A stretch of DNA of 64,000 bases from assembly GCA_019916065.1 (NCBI GenBank), contig CM034236.1:54774690-54838689 (forward strand), written 5' to 3'. The position numbers and the translations under genes are program-made. This DNA is from Vitellaria paradoxa (lineage: Eukaryota > Streptophyta > Magnoliopsida > Ericales > Sapotaceae). Below the pieces are notes generated by a model. It made no database searches. It was not told the origin of the DNA and saw only the letters and a program-made list of their open reading frames with translations. Each line of letters starts with the position of its first letter. The stretch's first letter is position 1. This document shows positions 37,723 through 47,910 of the stretch, piece after piece.

Positions 37723-37983
37723 GGGAGTGTTTGGTTGGTTAAAATTAATTAAAATTTATTAATTTTTATAAATTTTTTATATTTTATTCTAATTAAATTT
37801 TATTACATATTATTGTTACATTAAATTTTTTATATTTTTATTGTACTTTTTGACTTAATTTTTGTCAACTAAGAATAAGTTTAAAGTTAAAATAAAGTGA
37901 GATAATTTATAATTTCGTGATTTATACAATAAAATAAAAAATAAATAATTTTTAAAAATTTTTAAGTAAAACAAACGCGGCCC
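37723..37983. mobile_element. Candidate MITE adjoining the previous one
   Basis: The ends GGGAGTGTTTGGTTGG and, inverted, GGGCCGCGTTTGTTTTA bracket a 261-bp AT-rich body. Its right half (AAAGTGAGATAATTTATAATTTCG...) recurs in related form near 46670-46760, 46850-46980, 52200-52320 and 58000-58110, so it belongs to a local repeat family. The possible 3-bp flank is AAA, which is weak support. Confidence 0.6.
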
Positions 37984-38538
37984 AAACATTCTCAAAGTAA
38001 TAATCGATGGATGTGCAGACGCACCAAAGGGCAAAAGCTACCGTTTGGTCATGAGCCGGAATTATGGATGTCGATCAGACATCATGAGGTGTTATTCTCA
38101 ACCGTAACCAATAAGCGTCTTTATCAGCCTCCCTTCTTTTATCGACCGCTGAAGTGGCGCACGAGATTGTCGTTTTAAAAGACTCGGCCACCTTTCATTT
38201 GTCGCCAAAATCATCAATTTACGATCAGCGGATTGGCCGGCGCCTCCGGCAATCTCTCCGGTCACTCCTTGATCCCTGGTGATTCAGATTTACTTCAGGT
38301 TGTGTTTTCCATCCAATTGTCGCAATCGAGTTGCTTTATCATCGTAGGATTTGTTTACATGCTTTACTGATTCGATCGGTCGATTCGATTCATTTAGGCT
38401 GCTGCGATCTGTTAATCGTATCAGCTCAGAATTTAATCTCGATGAAAAGGTTTCTTTTTTCCCTTGTGATTTCATGCGATTGATTGCGTAGCCATTGTTG
38501 ATTGAGCATAGTTTTGTTGGAGCTTTTATTCGGGCGCA

Positions 38539-41027
38539 ATGAGTGAGGTATTCGAAGGCTACGAGCGCCAATACTGCGAACTCTCGGCCAATTTGTCCAA
38601 AAAGTGCACCCCAGCTAGTCTTCTCGCTGGAGGTAGGAAAGGATAAAAAAAAACCCTCATTCAACTTGGTTATTTGTTTGATTTAGCTGAATTCTCTTAT
38701 AGTTATGCACACACCTTTGGCATTTGCATTGTGTTTTGGGTACATTCACTGATTTGATTGACTGGGTACCAATGAAACTCCCAGTGATAATAAGTCGTTA
38801 CTTTTATTTTTGTGTGAAGTTATTTTCCTTTATAATGTGAATATGATTTGAGTTTCAGCTTTGCTTCCTATTTCTTTTTAGAAAGCTGTTAAGGAAAAAA
38901 AAAATGAAGAAGAAAAGAAAAAAAAGAAAATAAGAGATGAATAATTTAGAATAGTAAAAAAAACTTCATGCCTATATTTTCTGTTGTGATCAAATTATTA
39001 GAGTGCCAAAGAAGGAAATGATCCGAAACTTTCAACTGAGGCTTTTTCATCGTGGCGTTGGTGCTGAATGCAGCCAAATTTATTTCAAACATAGCAAGTT
39101 GTTGGTTAACTGTTAATTGTGTCATGGTTCAGTCGGGTTCTAGCATATATTATTATGTTATGTGAAATTTGCATCTTTATTTAGACCATCTGATGTGGAC
39201 CTTATGAATTTTCAATATCTCATTATTTGCAGAGCAAAAGAAGCAAAAAGTTTCTGAAATAAAAGTTGGACTCGAGGAGGCAGAATCTTTGGTATCATAG
39301 TGAATTATCCTTGTTGCCTAAAACAGTTTTTTCCCCATATTCTTGGAATTGAATTTGACATTGGCTTCTCGTTTCTCTAGATTCGGAAAATGGATCTTGA
39401 GGCAAGAAGTTTGCCACCAAATGTGAAGGCTGTGCTTCTTGCTAAGTTGAGGGAATATAAATCTGATTTGAACAACTTGAAAGCTGAAGTTAAACGAATC
39501 ACATCAACTAACTTAAACCAGGCTGCACGGGATGAGTTGTTGGAATCTGGAATGGCTGATGCACAAATGGTATGTTAGTTTGGTATAGTTTTGCGACTCT
39601 TGCTTTTGCCTATCATTGCAGGAAAACCTGTTTGTAGCTATTTAGTATGATGTTTACAATTGTCGTTGAAAGTTTTCCCTGGAAGTGAGCTCGTTGTAAA
39701 TTATGTAAAATACTTACTCACGTGGTTTGGTAAATTGGGTCATTCAAAACTGAAACAACCCAAAACACGGGGTTGTAAAATATTTGAGCATTTCAGTTGG
39801 CTCCTTGGCTATCTCATTTTATTATTTCTGGATGAATGCAATAGGTATCTGCTGATCAGAAAGCGAGATTGTTAATGTCTACTGAAAGATTAAATAAGTC
39901 CAGTGACAGAATTAGAGAAGGTAGAAGGACCATGCTGGAGACAGAGGAGCTTGGTGTTTCAATTCTTCAAGATTTGCATCAACAAAGGCAGTCTCTCCTA
40001 CATGCCCATGGCACGGTATTACCAGCCTAATGTTTTTGATTCTATAATCGTTTGCTTTCCAGCTGTTTTTTCTTTTGCCCCATAAACATTGGCGTGTTTG
40101 GTTTATGGTTTATAGTTTCAAAACAAAGAACATATTTGTTTAATTTTTTTATAGTTAAAGATCCAGGGAATAATTCTCAAAAAGATCCTCAAAAATAAAA
40201 ACAAATTTTATATGTTTTCATTTGTTTTGAAAACAAAGTGGTACTTTTTCTTTTAATGAGAATAATATATATTTAAAAAATTAATATATTAAAGTACAAT
40301 AGATATATAAGATAATAAATTAAAAATTAATTAATATGTTAAAAATTTTAAAAATTATATTATCGACTTTTTATTTTTTGGGTAATAATAGGTCAAATCC
40401 TTATAATTGAATGATAAAATTAATATATTTGCAATAGAAATAATATATCTTGCATTCTGTGTGATTAACCTATGTAATGCACAATATATTTGTAAAAATT
40501 TATTGAAAGTTATCAATTATCATATATGTGTGTGTGTGTGCATCAAATATTTATATAAATATATTGGTTTTTGATGAGAAGTAATGCTTTTTCTTTTGGT
40601 TTTCAAATTACTCTACCAAACACAATTCTATCATCTTTTGTTTTCAAAATCAGTTTTTGAATGGATTAACCAAAGGCATTTTTCAGTTTTGAAAACATGT
40701 TCTGGAATCAATGGTTTTGGAATATGTTTTTCCGGTCCTAAACCAGACAGGCATCGTGTTCACATGCATTTTCTGTGTTTCCTATCTCATTTTAGATGAG
40801 TCCATCGAAGTGCTAATGACACGCGGCGTCGTACCGCACTGTTTTTATGTGATATTTTCCTTCTCCTGTCGCAGCTCCACGGAGTGGATGACAACATCAG
40901 CAGGAGTAAGAAAATTTTGACTAACATATCAAGAAGGATGAGCAGGAACAAGTGGATTATTGGATCCATAATTGCAGTCCTTGTTGTGGCTATTGGCGTC
41001 ATCTTGTACTTCAAGCTTTCCAAATAG
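38539..41027 (+). CDS. VTI11: VTI1-type vesicle v-SNARE (Qb-SNARE)
   Basis: Five exons, 38539-38632, 39233-39291, 39381-39569, 39845-40015 and 40875-41027, join to 221 residues, the same length as Arabidopsis VTI11. The N-terminal part (1-95: MSEVFEGYERQYCELSANLS ... KMDLEARSLPP) is the VTI1 Habc domain. The SNARE helix covers about 125-190, with the conserved zero-layer glutamine in LHQQRQSL (160-161). A single C-terminal anchor (198-217, WIIGSIIAVLVVAIGVILYF) ends in KLSK. VTI1 proteins pair with syntaxins for trans-Golgi to prevacuole and vacuole fusion; in plants they affect shoot gravitropism and autophagy. Frames and GT-AG junctions are all consistent. Paralogue identity (VTI11, 12 or 13) is tentative. 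Confidence 0.95.
40092..40752. mobile_element. Candidate MITE in VTI1 intron 4
   Basis: The left end GCGTGTTTGGTTTATGG and the inverted right end GCCTGTCTGGTTTAGGA match at most positions. The body is AT-rich with a (TG)n at about 40527-40540, and its inner flanks both contain variants of TTTTGAAAAC. No clear target duplication was found. It accounts for most of the 859-bp intron. Confidence 0.5.
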
Positions 41028-41275
41028 CCAAGATGTTTTCTTTTGGATTGGCTTTACGAGTGTTATTGTGTTTTCACATTCTTCCTTTTCTTTTTATGTT
41101 CATTTCTGCAAGTTTTCCGGTGTGTGTTGACATTCATTTGATCGATTAAAGGGGCCACCATGTTTGTGATATCCGACTGCAAATCAGAACTTCTGCTTTT
41201 TGTTTTGTGGGTGTGCTCAATCAGTTGATTGGGGAGATTCTTGGGCATTGGCTAAATTATAGTGCCGTTTGATTG

Positions 41276-41306
<31 letters not shown>

Positions 41307-42647
41307 TTACTTGTGTACCAGTGTGTTGATAGGGATTAATGGCTGAGAGATCTCGGAGCTACATCAATCGTGAGAAATGAATTTCTTGTTATTAATTTTT
41401 GTAATAGTCCAAAAAAGTAAATTGAAAATCAGCGTTGTAACGTTTCCTGCTACGGAATAAGCTTGTGAACAAGAGGATCCAAATGGAATCATACAAGGAG
41501 GAATGCTATTCATTGCAGAGTATTTGTAAATGTCATTAATTCAATCCTCTGCAACTAGAAAAATGAGACGGACATCACAATTAGGTCGATTCATAACATT
41601 AGATCCATTTTCAATGTGAATTATGAATTTATGTCTCAATTGTGAGAGTCAATTGATGTATGAAGGCATTGAACATCTGGTTCTCCATCAGAGATTACAA
41701 AGGGGTATAATGATATTATTAAAATAACTTGGCTGGAGTGGATTATATATATATATATAACTTCAAAGGCAATAACCGCTCCATTTATAACCTTTATTGT
41801 AGCACCGTCTTCACCTTAACAATATTGTTAATTACGCCTCCTAGAATTAGCTTAAGTGTCTCATAGGTATGTTCTCCACAAAAATCACATGAGTTCGATT
41901 CTTGACTTAAGCAGAATGTGTGTGAGGGGTAGCGTACAACTCCTTGATTTATCCATCTGCTACGCGGTTCGTTGAAAAATGTAATAAACTGGTAAAAAAA
42001 AAATTTATTGTAAATTTGGAAAGAAAGGAACTCCAAGTTATTCCACAATAACGATAACTACACTCTCATCAAGACAAAGAGATGGGTGCAGTTTTCAAAC
42101 CTCCCCCTGTTCACAAATTCAATTATACGAGAAACTGAGTAGCCACAGCTGGTATTGCCCCCTTGTGAGAAGAATTGAACTTAAAAACTGATGGGTTCGA
42201 CAATGCAGACACTGAAACGTCCTCCGAAAGAGTTGACCAAATTCTAAAGTAAGAGATCGAACCTAACCTTCTCTAACAATGCTTTAATTTGAAGACTCCA
42301 AATTCCTCGTGAGAATACGCAAATGCACAGTTGAATATGTGTTTCATGGAGGTAGCAAAAGTGCATGTGTTTTCGAGAATCCCTTGACAGACAAGAGCTC
42401 CTTTCAGTAGCAGACATGGTTGGTGTATCAGTTTTTAAGATGTGATTTTGTTCTTTGTTGTTTGCTTTCTTTTTCCACATACCCACCCAAAAAAAAAAAA
42501 AAAGGAAAGAAAATCATATAGGGTTAAATACCGTTATCCGTGTCATGTGCAGCTGGAAAGTTTTGAAAAACTTTTGGAAAGAAATGGAACTTTTGAACTA
42601 GAAGAGAGTTCCATAAAAAAAACAAATTTATTTTGGGAAGTACCACC
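41028..42647. other. VTI1 3' UTR and spacer to the tRNA gene
   Basis: After the VTI1 stop come an (AT)n tract (41279-41306), another at about 41746-41759, and a SINE-like segment (41817-42009). A stretch at 42050-42640 shows no coding or RNA signature. Confidence 0.5.
41817..42009 (+). mobile_element. Candidate tRNA-derived SINE
   Basis: An A-box-like TAGCTTAAGTG (about 41828) and a B-box-like GAGTTCGATTC (about 41890) are spaced as in a tRNA-type internal promoter. They are followed by non-tRNA sequence and end in a short A run (about 41996-42003). ATTGTTAAT before and ATTGTAAAT after could be an imperfect target duplication. The match is to the general plan of a SINE, not to a family I can name. 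Confidence 0.45.
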
Positions 42648-42720
42648 GGGGATGTAGCTCAAATGGTAGAGCGCTCGCTTTGCATGCGAGAGGCACGGGG
42701 TTCGATCCCCCGCATCTCCA
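42648..42720 (+). tRNA. trnA-TGC: tRNA-Ala (anticodon TGC)
   Basis: A 73-nt cloverleaf starting GGGGATG and ending CATCTCCA (discriminator A73). The acceptor stem pairs fully and contains the G3:U70 wobble pair, the identity mark of alanine tRNAs. The anticodon arm CTCGC-TTTGCAT-GCGAG gives TGC at 42681-42683, and the T arm contains GGTTCGATCCC. The A box is TAGCTCAAATGG. CCA is not encoded and there is no intron, as expected for a nuclear gene. A run of five T at about 42750 can end polymerase III transcription. The sequence is the nuclear, not the plastid, tRNA-Ala(UGC). Confidence 0.97.
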
Positions 42721-43309
42721 TAATTCATACATTCCATCCCTTGGGGTAACTTTTTGACATCCCAAATGTTTAATACACTTCCCTCGTGGCGGTTGACGTA
42801 GCAATCTTCTAGCAATTTTTTTTTGGTAATTAATCTTCTATCATTGATTAGGAATGGATTAAAATTTAGTGACTTAGATGCATTTACACTATTTTTAAAA
42901 AGATATAAATGTATCTGAAATTTTAATTTAATGGTTCTGTGAGTCACCGAACTGAGGTAGCATTCCCTCTAAATCCCCCCTCCCTGTCTGTTAATCTGGT
43001 TAAGGAAAAAAATATAAATAAATTGCCAAGACTGCCATCACAATGCAAAAACTTCATATATTGTTGTTCCTTTTTTTCTCTTTCCCAGATCGTACAAATA
43101 AACCTCTGACCAGCTTTGAAAAGAAATTACATTATAGAATGACAGTCAGAGGACTTGAATTCAGATATGAACTCAGTTATCTTCCTCAGGTCTCTTTGGG
43201 TTTTCCTTCATTCCTTCTTTTCCTTGTAACTCAATCTGCGATATCCTGCTCAAGTTGGAACCCGCTCGAGCTCTCTGGATTTGTACGCGGAGCAAGAAGC
43301 AAAAATGCT
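42721..43309. other. Spacer between tRNA-Ala and the DUF1997 gene 3' end
   Basis: Holds the pol III terminator and probably the 3' UTR of the minus-strand DUF1997 gene. No other feature seen. Confidence 0.5.
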
Positions 43310-45787
43310 TTAAACCATGGCCCGGAGTTTTTCCTTCTTGAACTCACTGTAATCAGCTAGCAAGCTACCATTAACTTTATCCTTCATGTTGTGCACCAAT
43401 CTCTTAAGCACCTAGTAGTTACATGAATGGCAAAGTTCCATTGGTTAGTGAACTTTTAGATCCTCGTGCTTTTTGATTATTTTCAGACAAACTGAAAAAT
43501 CTAGAGCAATTATTGCACAAATAAGTTTGATGATCTAACCGACTCTGCAACGTCTCGACGAATATCTTCAGGCACGAAAGCAAGGACGGGAGGGAGAACG
43601 AAGCTTATGCTCATCTGTAATTGACCCTTCAGCCGGCTTCTTATTCCCCGTCTATCGGGGTACAAGGCTCCCTTAACACCAAGATGAAATTCAGATGGCT
43701 TGAGAAAGTCATCCAGCCCCTCTAGCTCCCACCTTATCTACATAAATAACAATTTGATGTATGTTACAAAGGCTTAACCCCCACCAAAAAAGAAAAAAAA
43801 AGGGCAACCTAGTGTATGGGATTCTAGCATTGCAAATAGGAGTAGAAACGAATCGAGCTATTCGAGTTCGGCTCGAGTTTAATTCGTGAATAAAACAAGC
43901 TCGAATCAAGCTTGATTTATATCTCGTTTAAATTTGAACTTGAGCTCAAATTTACAAAAGTTGAGCTTGAAAGCTTACAAGTGGGCTCGATAAAATAACT
44001 TATATATATATATATATTTATAATATATTTATATTTTTAATAATATTTTTATTAAAATTTTTATAACTTTTATTTATTATATTTTAGACTAAAATAATGT
44101 CGTTTTGATTTAATCAATGTATTCTCTTGAGCCTAAATTATTCTTTATCGAGTCAAGCTCGAGTCTATATAAAAGTTCAAACAAAACTTGAAAAAGTTAA
44201 AGTTTGGATTAACTCGTTTTCACCCCTAATTGTGGGGTCTAGGGAGAATCAAATGTACGCAACCTTAACCCAAGAGACTGTTTTTAAGTTACAGAGGCTC
44301 AAGAATGAATAATAACTCGTGCAAATGAATGTCATAAATAGTTGGAAGAAAATAACAACAATTTGTTGAAATAGCTTGACAGTAAAACTTGTTTTGTTTT
44401 GCAGGCTTACAATGTCAAGTTCAATAACCGTCGTGATATCTTGGGCAACTCCGGGTGGATAATCAATCCCTTTTGATTTACATCTCAACCTCATGTCTAT
44501 TACCGGCCAGACGGTAAGGAACAGGAACTGCATGGGTAACATTTGAATTCTCCACACTTCCTGCACGGAATATATGCCCAAAATTATAACTGCAGATAAA
44601 CAAACATGGCCAGAAAGACCGCTACCTAACTGAGATGGCTATTGTTTACTGAATTCTGGAATCGAAATCAAGGGTTTAGCACAAGTGTCCTAGCATCACA
44701 TTGAGGATGATGTGGCACAAAATCTTAAATGAAAAGATATACAAAATTTATCTGCTACGAACTCTCAGTCCATCAATGAACTTCACTCTCGAGCCTTCGG
44801 TCACCAAATTTCTTTCAAGCATGCTGACTTGGGTACAAAACTAACCAACCAGTGTGGGGAAGACATGTTCTCCAAGTGCAAAATTTCCTATTATTGCCTT
44901 CAGCTACTCATTAACTCTTTGTCTTATGTCATCGTATTTAATTGGCAAGGTGAGTTATTGTACACCAGTTAATGAGACCTGAACTTATGGTGGAGCCAAC
45001 CCAAGTAGCCCAAATACTAGAAAGAGCTAAAAATGAACCAGTTTTTGCCATTCCATAGACTGCAGAGTTGTTCAGTCTATTATCTCTCTTCTTAAACCCA
45101 ACAATTATATTATGAGAAATTGTTAGCACACCCAGGTACTTTTTTAATTGCAGCAATGCCAAAAAGTCCGAAGAATTTTTACCACACCGACAACTCATTT
45201 GGAAATCTACATTTTAGTAATACCCAAAACAACAGGCTTTTACCAGACTGCACATCCAATTGAACATGTCCATTGGAGCCTGCCTTTTGCTTTTTTGTAG
45301 ATCCACTATTTTAGACCATTAGAAGAGATCAAGAATCAAATACAATTTTGGCATGTCTAGGGTAAGGAAAACAAAGACAAATAATAGAAACTGACTTCTG
45401 CAGGACAACCAAAATTACTGCTCTGTTAAAAAAATATAAAATATAAGTAATTGACCCTGGTATAAAATTTGCTGTAACCACTGACCTTTGCAAGTCCAAG
45501 GCATTTTGCACTTCATCTAGGCTCCATCGAGTGATAACTTTATTAGTACAAATTGTACAATATTAACTGGCTTTTATTTAGATAATTTTGGGGGGGGGGT
45601 GACGGGGGAGAGAGAGAGAGCGAGAGAAGATTCCAAGAACATAAAAACCTCATTAAGTCGTTGGCTTCTTCCTTTGTCAGGGAACATTGCTCTGAAGACT
45701 CTGGGTTTATCCTCCAAATACTGATCAAAAGAAGCCTGCAAAAGAAAGCCGCCATCTTCAACATCAAATTCCAATGCAATTCCACGC

Positions 45788-45868
<81 letters not shown>

Positions 45869-46099
45869 TACCCCAGGGGACTCATAGAGAGGGATGTCGG
45901 TAGTAATTCCGGAGGAGTAAGTCGCAGGCTTTACCATCTGGTTCTTTATGGTAAGCGGCGATTGTGGGTAGAATCCAGTCAGTAGCTTACGGCATTGTCG
46001 CCTTGGAGGGGTCAGTTGCTTCCACTTCCATTCCCCTCCTCCACTAGATTGGAGCCCAGTGCTCATTACCCATAAGCTTGTATTGCACGATTGAGCCAT
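43310..46099 (-). CDS. DUF1997 family protein, probably plastid-targeted
   Basis: Five exons in transcript order, 45872-46099, 45649-45735, 44411-44560, 43540-43737 and 43310-43411, join to 254 residues. The first 76 residues are rich in Ser, Thr, Arg and Lys with few acids, consistent with a chloroplast transit peptide. The rest follows the DUF1997 pattern shared with cyanobacteria: RVFRAMFPDKGRSQRL, then WRIQMLPMQFLFLTVWPVIDMR, then GVKGALYPDRRG...RLKGQL, then VLPPVLAFVPEDIRRD, ending LLADYSEFKKEK. The function of the family is unknown. The start at 46099 gives the Ala-2 transit-type N terminus; the same frame stays open upstream to an ATG at 46282, so a longer product cannot be excluded. 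The exon 3-4 join uses the acceptor ATGTAG, because the alternative AAG five bases on would break the domain. Intron 3 contains a hAT-like element. Confidence 0.85.
43837..44228. mobile_element. hAT-like MITE in the DUF1997 gene
   Basis: The ends TAGGAGTAGAAACGA and, inverted, TAGGGGTGAAAACGAG bracket 392 bp rich in GCTCGA and TTGAGC words with an AT-rich centre. The flanks share only ATTG (left ATTGCAAA, right ATTGTGGG), so the duplication has decayed or never existed. Composition resembles the split hAT-like element at 23-27.8 kb. Confidence 0.65.
45784..45868. repeat. Compound microsatellite (AT)n-(GTAT)n-(GA)n beside a splice donor
   Basis: (AT)n at about 45787-45813, short GTAT repeats to 45823, then (GA)n to 45868. 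It fills most of DUF1997 intron 1 (45736-45871). In transcript sense the intron starts GTAC and runs directly into a CT-repeat. Confidence 0.9.
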
Positions 46100-47910
46100 C
46101 GAACCCACCACAAGCTCACCTATTCCTACTCTTTCTGTTTCTCGGAGGGTGGTTGCAGAGCAGAGGTAGACGGAAAGAGATAGATGCCTAAAGGGGATGG
46201 AAAAGGAAAAAAAAGACAACCACATGTCTATCTGACATGGCCATATGTTGTTGGTTACGACAAACCATCTTGGTTCATGCACGTGAAATGGGTGGTCACC
46301 ATAATTAGTAAAAACTACTTATTAGGGATACGTTTGGCATTTTATAAATTACTAAAAATTTTTAAATATAACTAAAAATTACACACTTTTTATTTTGTTG
46401 AATGAATTATTAATTTATAAATTATTTTATTTTATTTTTTATCACTTCAAATATCTTCTATATTTCAACACACATACTTTAAATTTTAATGTAAAAACAT
46501 TTTAATATTAAAATTAACGTTATGAAAAAAAGTTGAAAAATAATAAATTAATGATAAAACATGTGATAATAATTGGTAAGCTTTATAAAAGGATAGAAGG
46601 TAAAGAAAAAAAAGGAAAAAAGAAAAAATTGTATAAAAAATAAGAAATACACTTAAGTTGTGTTGGAAGTGATAAAAAGTGACATAAATTGTGAGTCCGT
46701 AATTCGTATAGTGAAATAAAAAGTAAATAATTTTTAGAGATTTTCAGAAGTTTTCAACAAACAAAACGGAATCTTCATTTTATAAAAAAAAATTATTATT
46801 TTTTAATCATTTGTTAAAAAATAAATTATTTTTATTATACTAAGTGTGTGTTTGGAATAAAAAAAAGTGAGATAAATTGAGAGTTCGTAATGTGTGCAGT
46901 AAAAGAAAAAAAGTTGATGTAATATAAAATTAACAAAAATTTATAAAATTTTTTGTTATTTATTAGTAAACCAAACAGTGCCTAAATATATTAGCAATAC
47001 AAACCGTAGAAAGCTACTTTCTATTTCAAATAACATTAATTTAAACCTGCCCGGTGGCGCTGGACGAGCTTCCTCACGCAATGTTGCTCCAAAACAACTT
47101 GTCAAATTAATTGTTGGATAATTTGGGATTTAGCCCACCTATGCATCTCGCAAGCAGGGCTGACCTCATTAAAAGTTATTTCGCAAAATCAAGTCTAAAT
47201 TAGTTAACTTCTTTGAAAATTAGATAACTCCTAAACTCGATAGTTTTTGAAAATGATTTGAAATATTAATAAACCATTCAAGCTTTAATAGCTTACTAGT
47301 TCAAATCTTGCTTAAGGCTCCCAAAAAAAAAAAAAAAAATCTATAAAATTCATTTCAGTTTAACAAAATAAATCACGTCCTCCCCGGGTCCTCCTTTGGC
47401 ATTTCGCTTTGTCATCGTTCCCAATTTTACTTTTCAAAGGGTAGGAAATGAAAAACACACACACACACACACAAAAAGAGAGAGAGAGAGAGAGAGTCAT
47501 GGCCATCTTCAGCACAGCAGCAATTCCAGTCTTATTCAAGACTAGAAGAAGATCACTTCCCCCCCCCCCCCCAAAAAAAAAAAGGAATAGAAGAGGATCA
47601 CACATTTCCAAATTGCTCCCAAAACAATACAAGAACATCAAAAAATGAATAACAGCCGAGACTCGGCTGCATAAATATGCACGCAGTTGGGGGATTAGCA
47701 GAGAAATACAACATTCTTTTGGGTGTACATTCATAGTTCTATCTGCAGGTATCAAGCAACTTGTCTCACATCTCCAGTTGTGCAAACCAGAGGTTGGAAT
47801 AGCCACATGAGAAGCTCTGTTCATCATATGTCAAAACTAATACGGAACTTCATTTTCCTGAGTGCAAGGACGAAATCAAATCTCCAGCATCTATAATGTC
47901 CAATTAATTC
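46100..47910. other. Spacer between DUF1997 promoter and PME31 3' end
   Basis: Holds the DUF1997 promoter side, a composite MITE region (46325-46982), and near 47458-47580 a compound (AC)n-(AG)n tract followed by C14 and A11 runs. A T/A-rich segment near 47180-47340 ends in an A17 run. No gene is seen. Confidence 0.5.
46325..46982. mobile_element. Composite MITE region
   Basis: The outer ends GGGATACGTTTGGCATTTTA and, inverted, GGCACTGTTTGGTTTA suggest one Tourist-like unit, flanked by TTA and TAA. Inside, near 46662 and 46850, are two further starts (GTTGTGTTGGAAGTGATAAA, GTGTGTTTGGAATAAA) leading into the same AAAGTGA.ATAAATTG body, so several related MITEs appear to be nested or tandem. 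Confidence 0.5.

Noticed and set aside
42648..42720. Plastid DNA insertion as the source of the tRNA-Ala
   Set aside because: The plastid tRNA-Ala(UGC) gene has a large intron and a different arm sequence; this intron-less sequence is the nuclear type, and its flanks are not plastid-like.
47185..47337. Second SINE candidate ending in an A17 run
   Set aside because: A weak B-box-like AGTTCAAATCT is present, but no convincing A box or flanking duplication.
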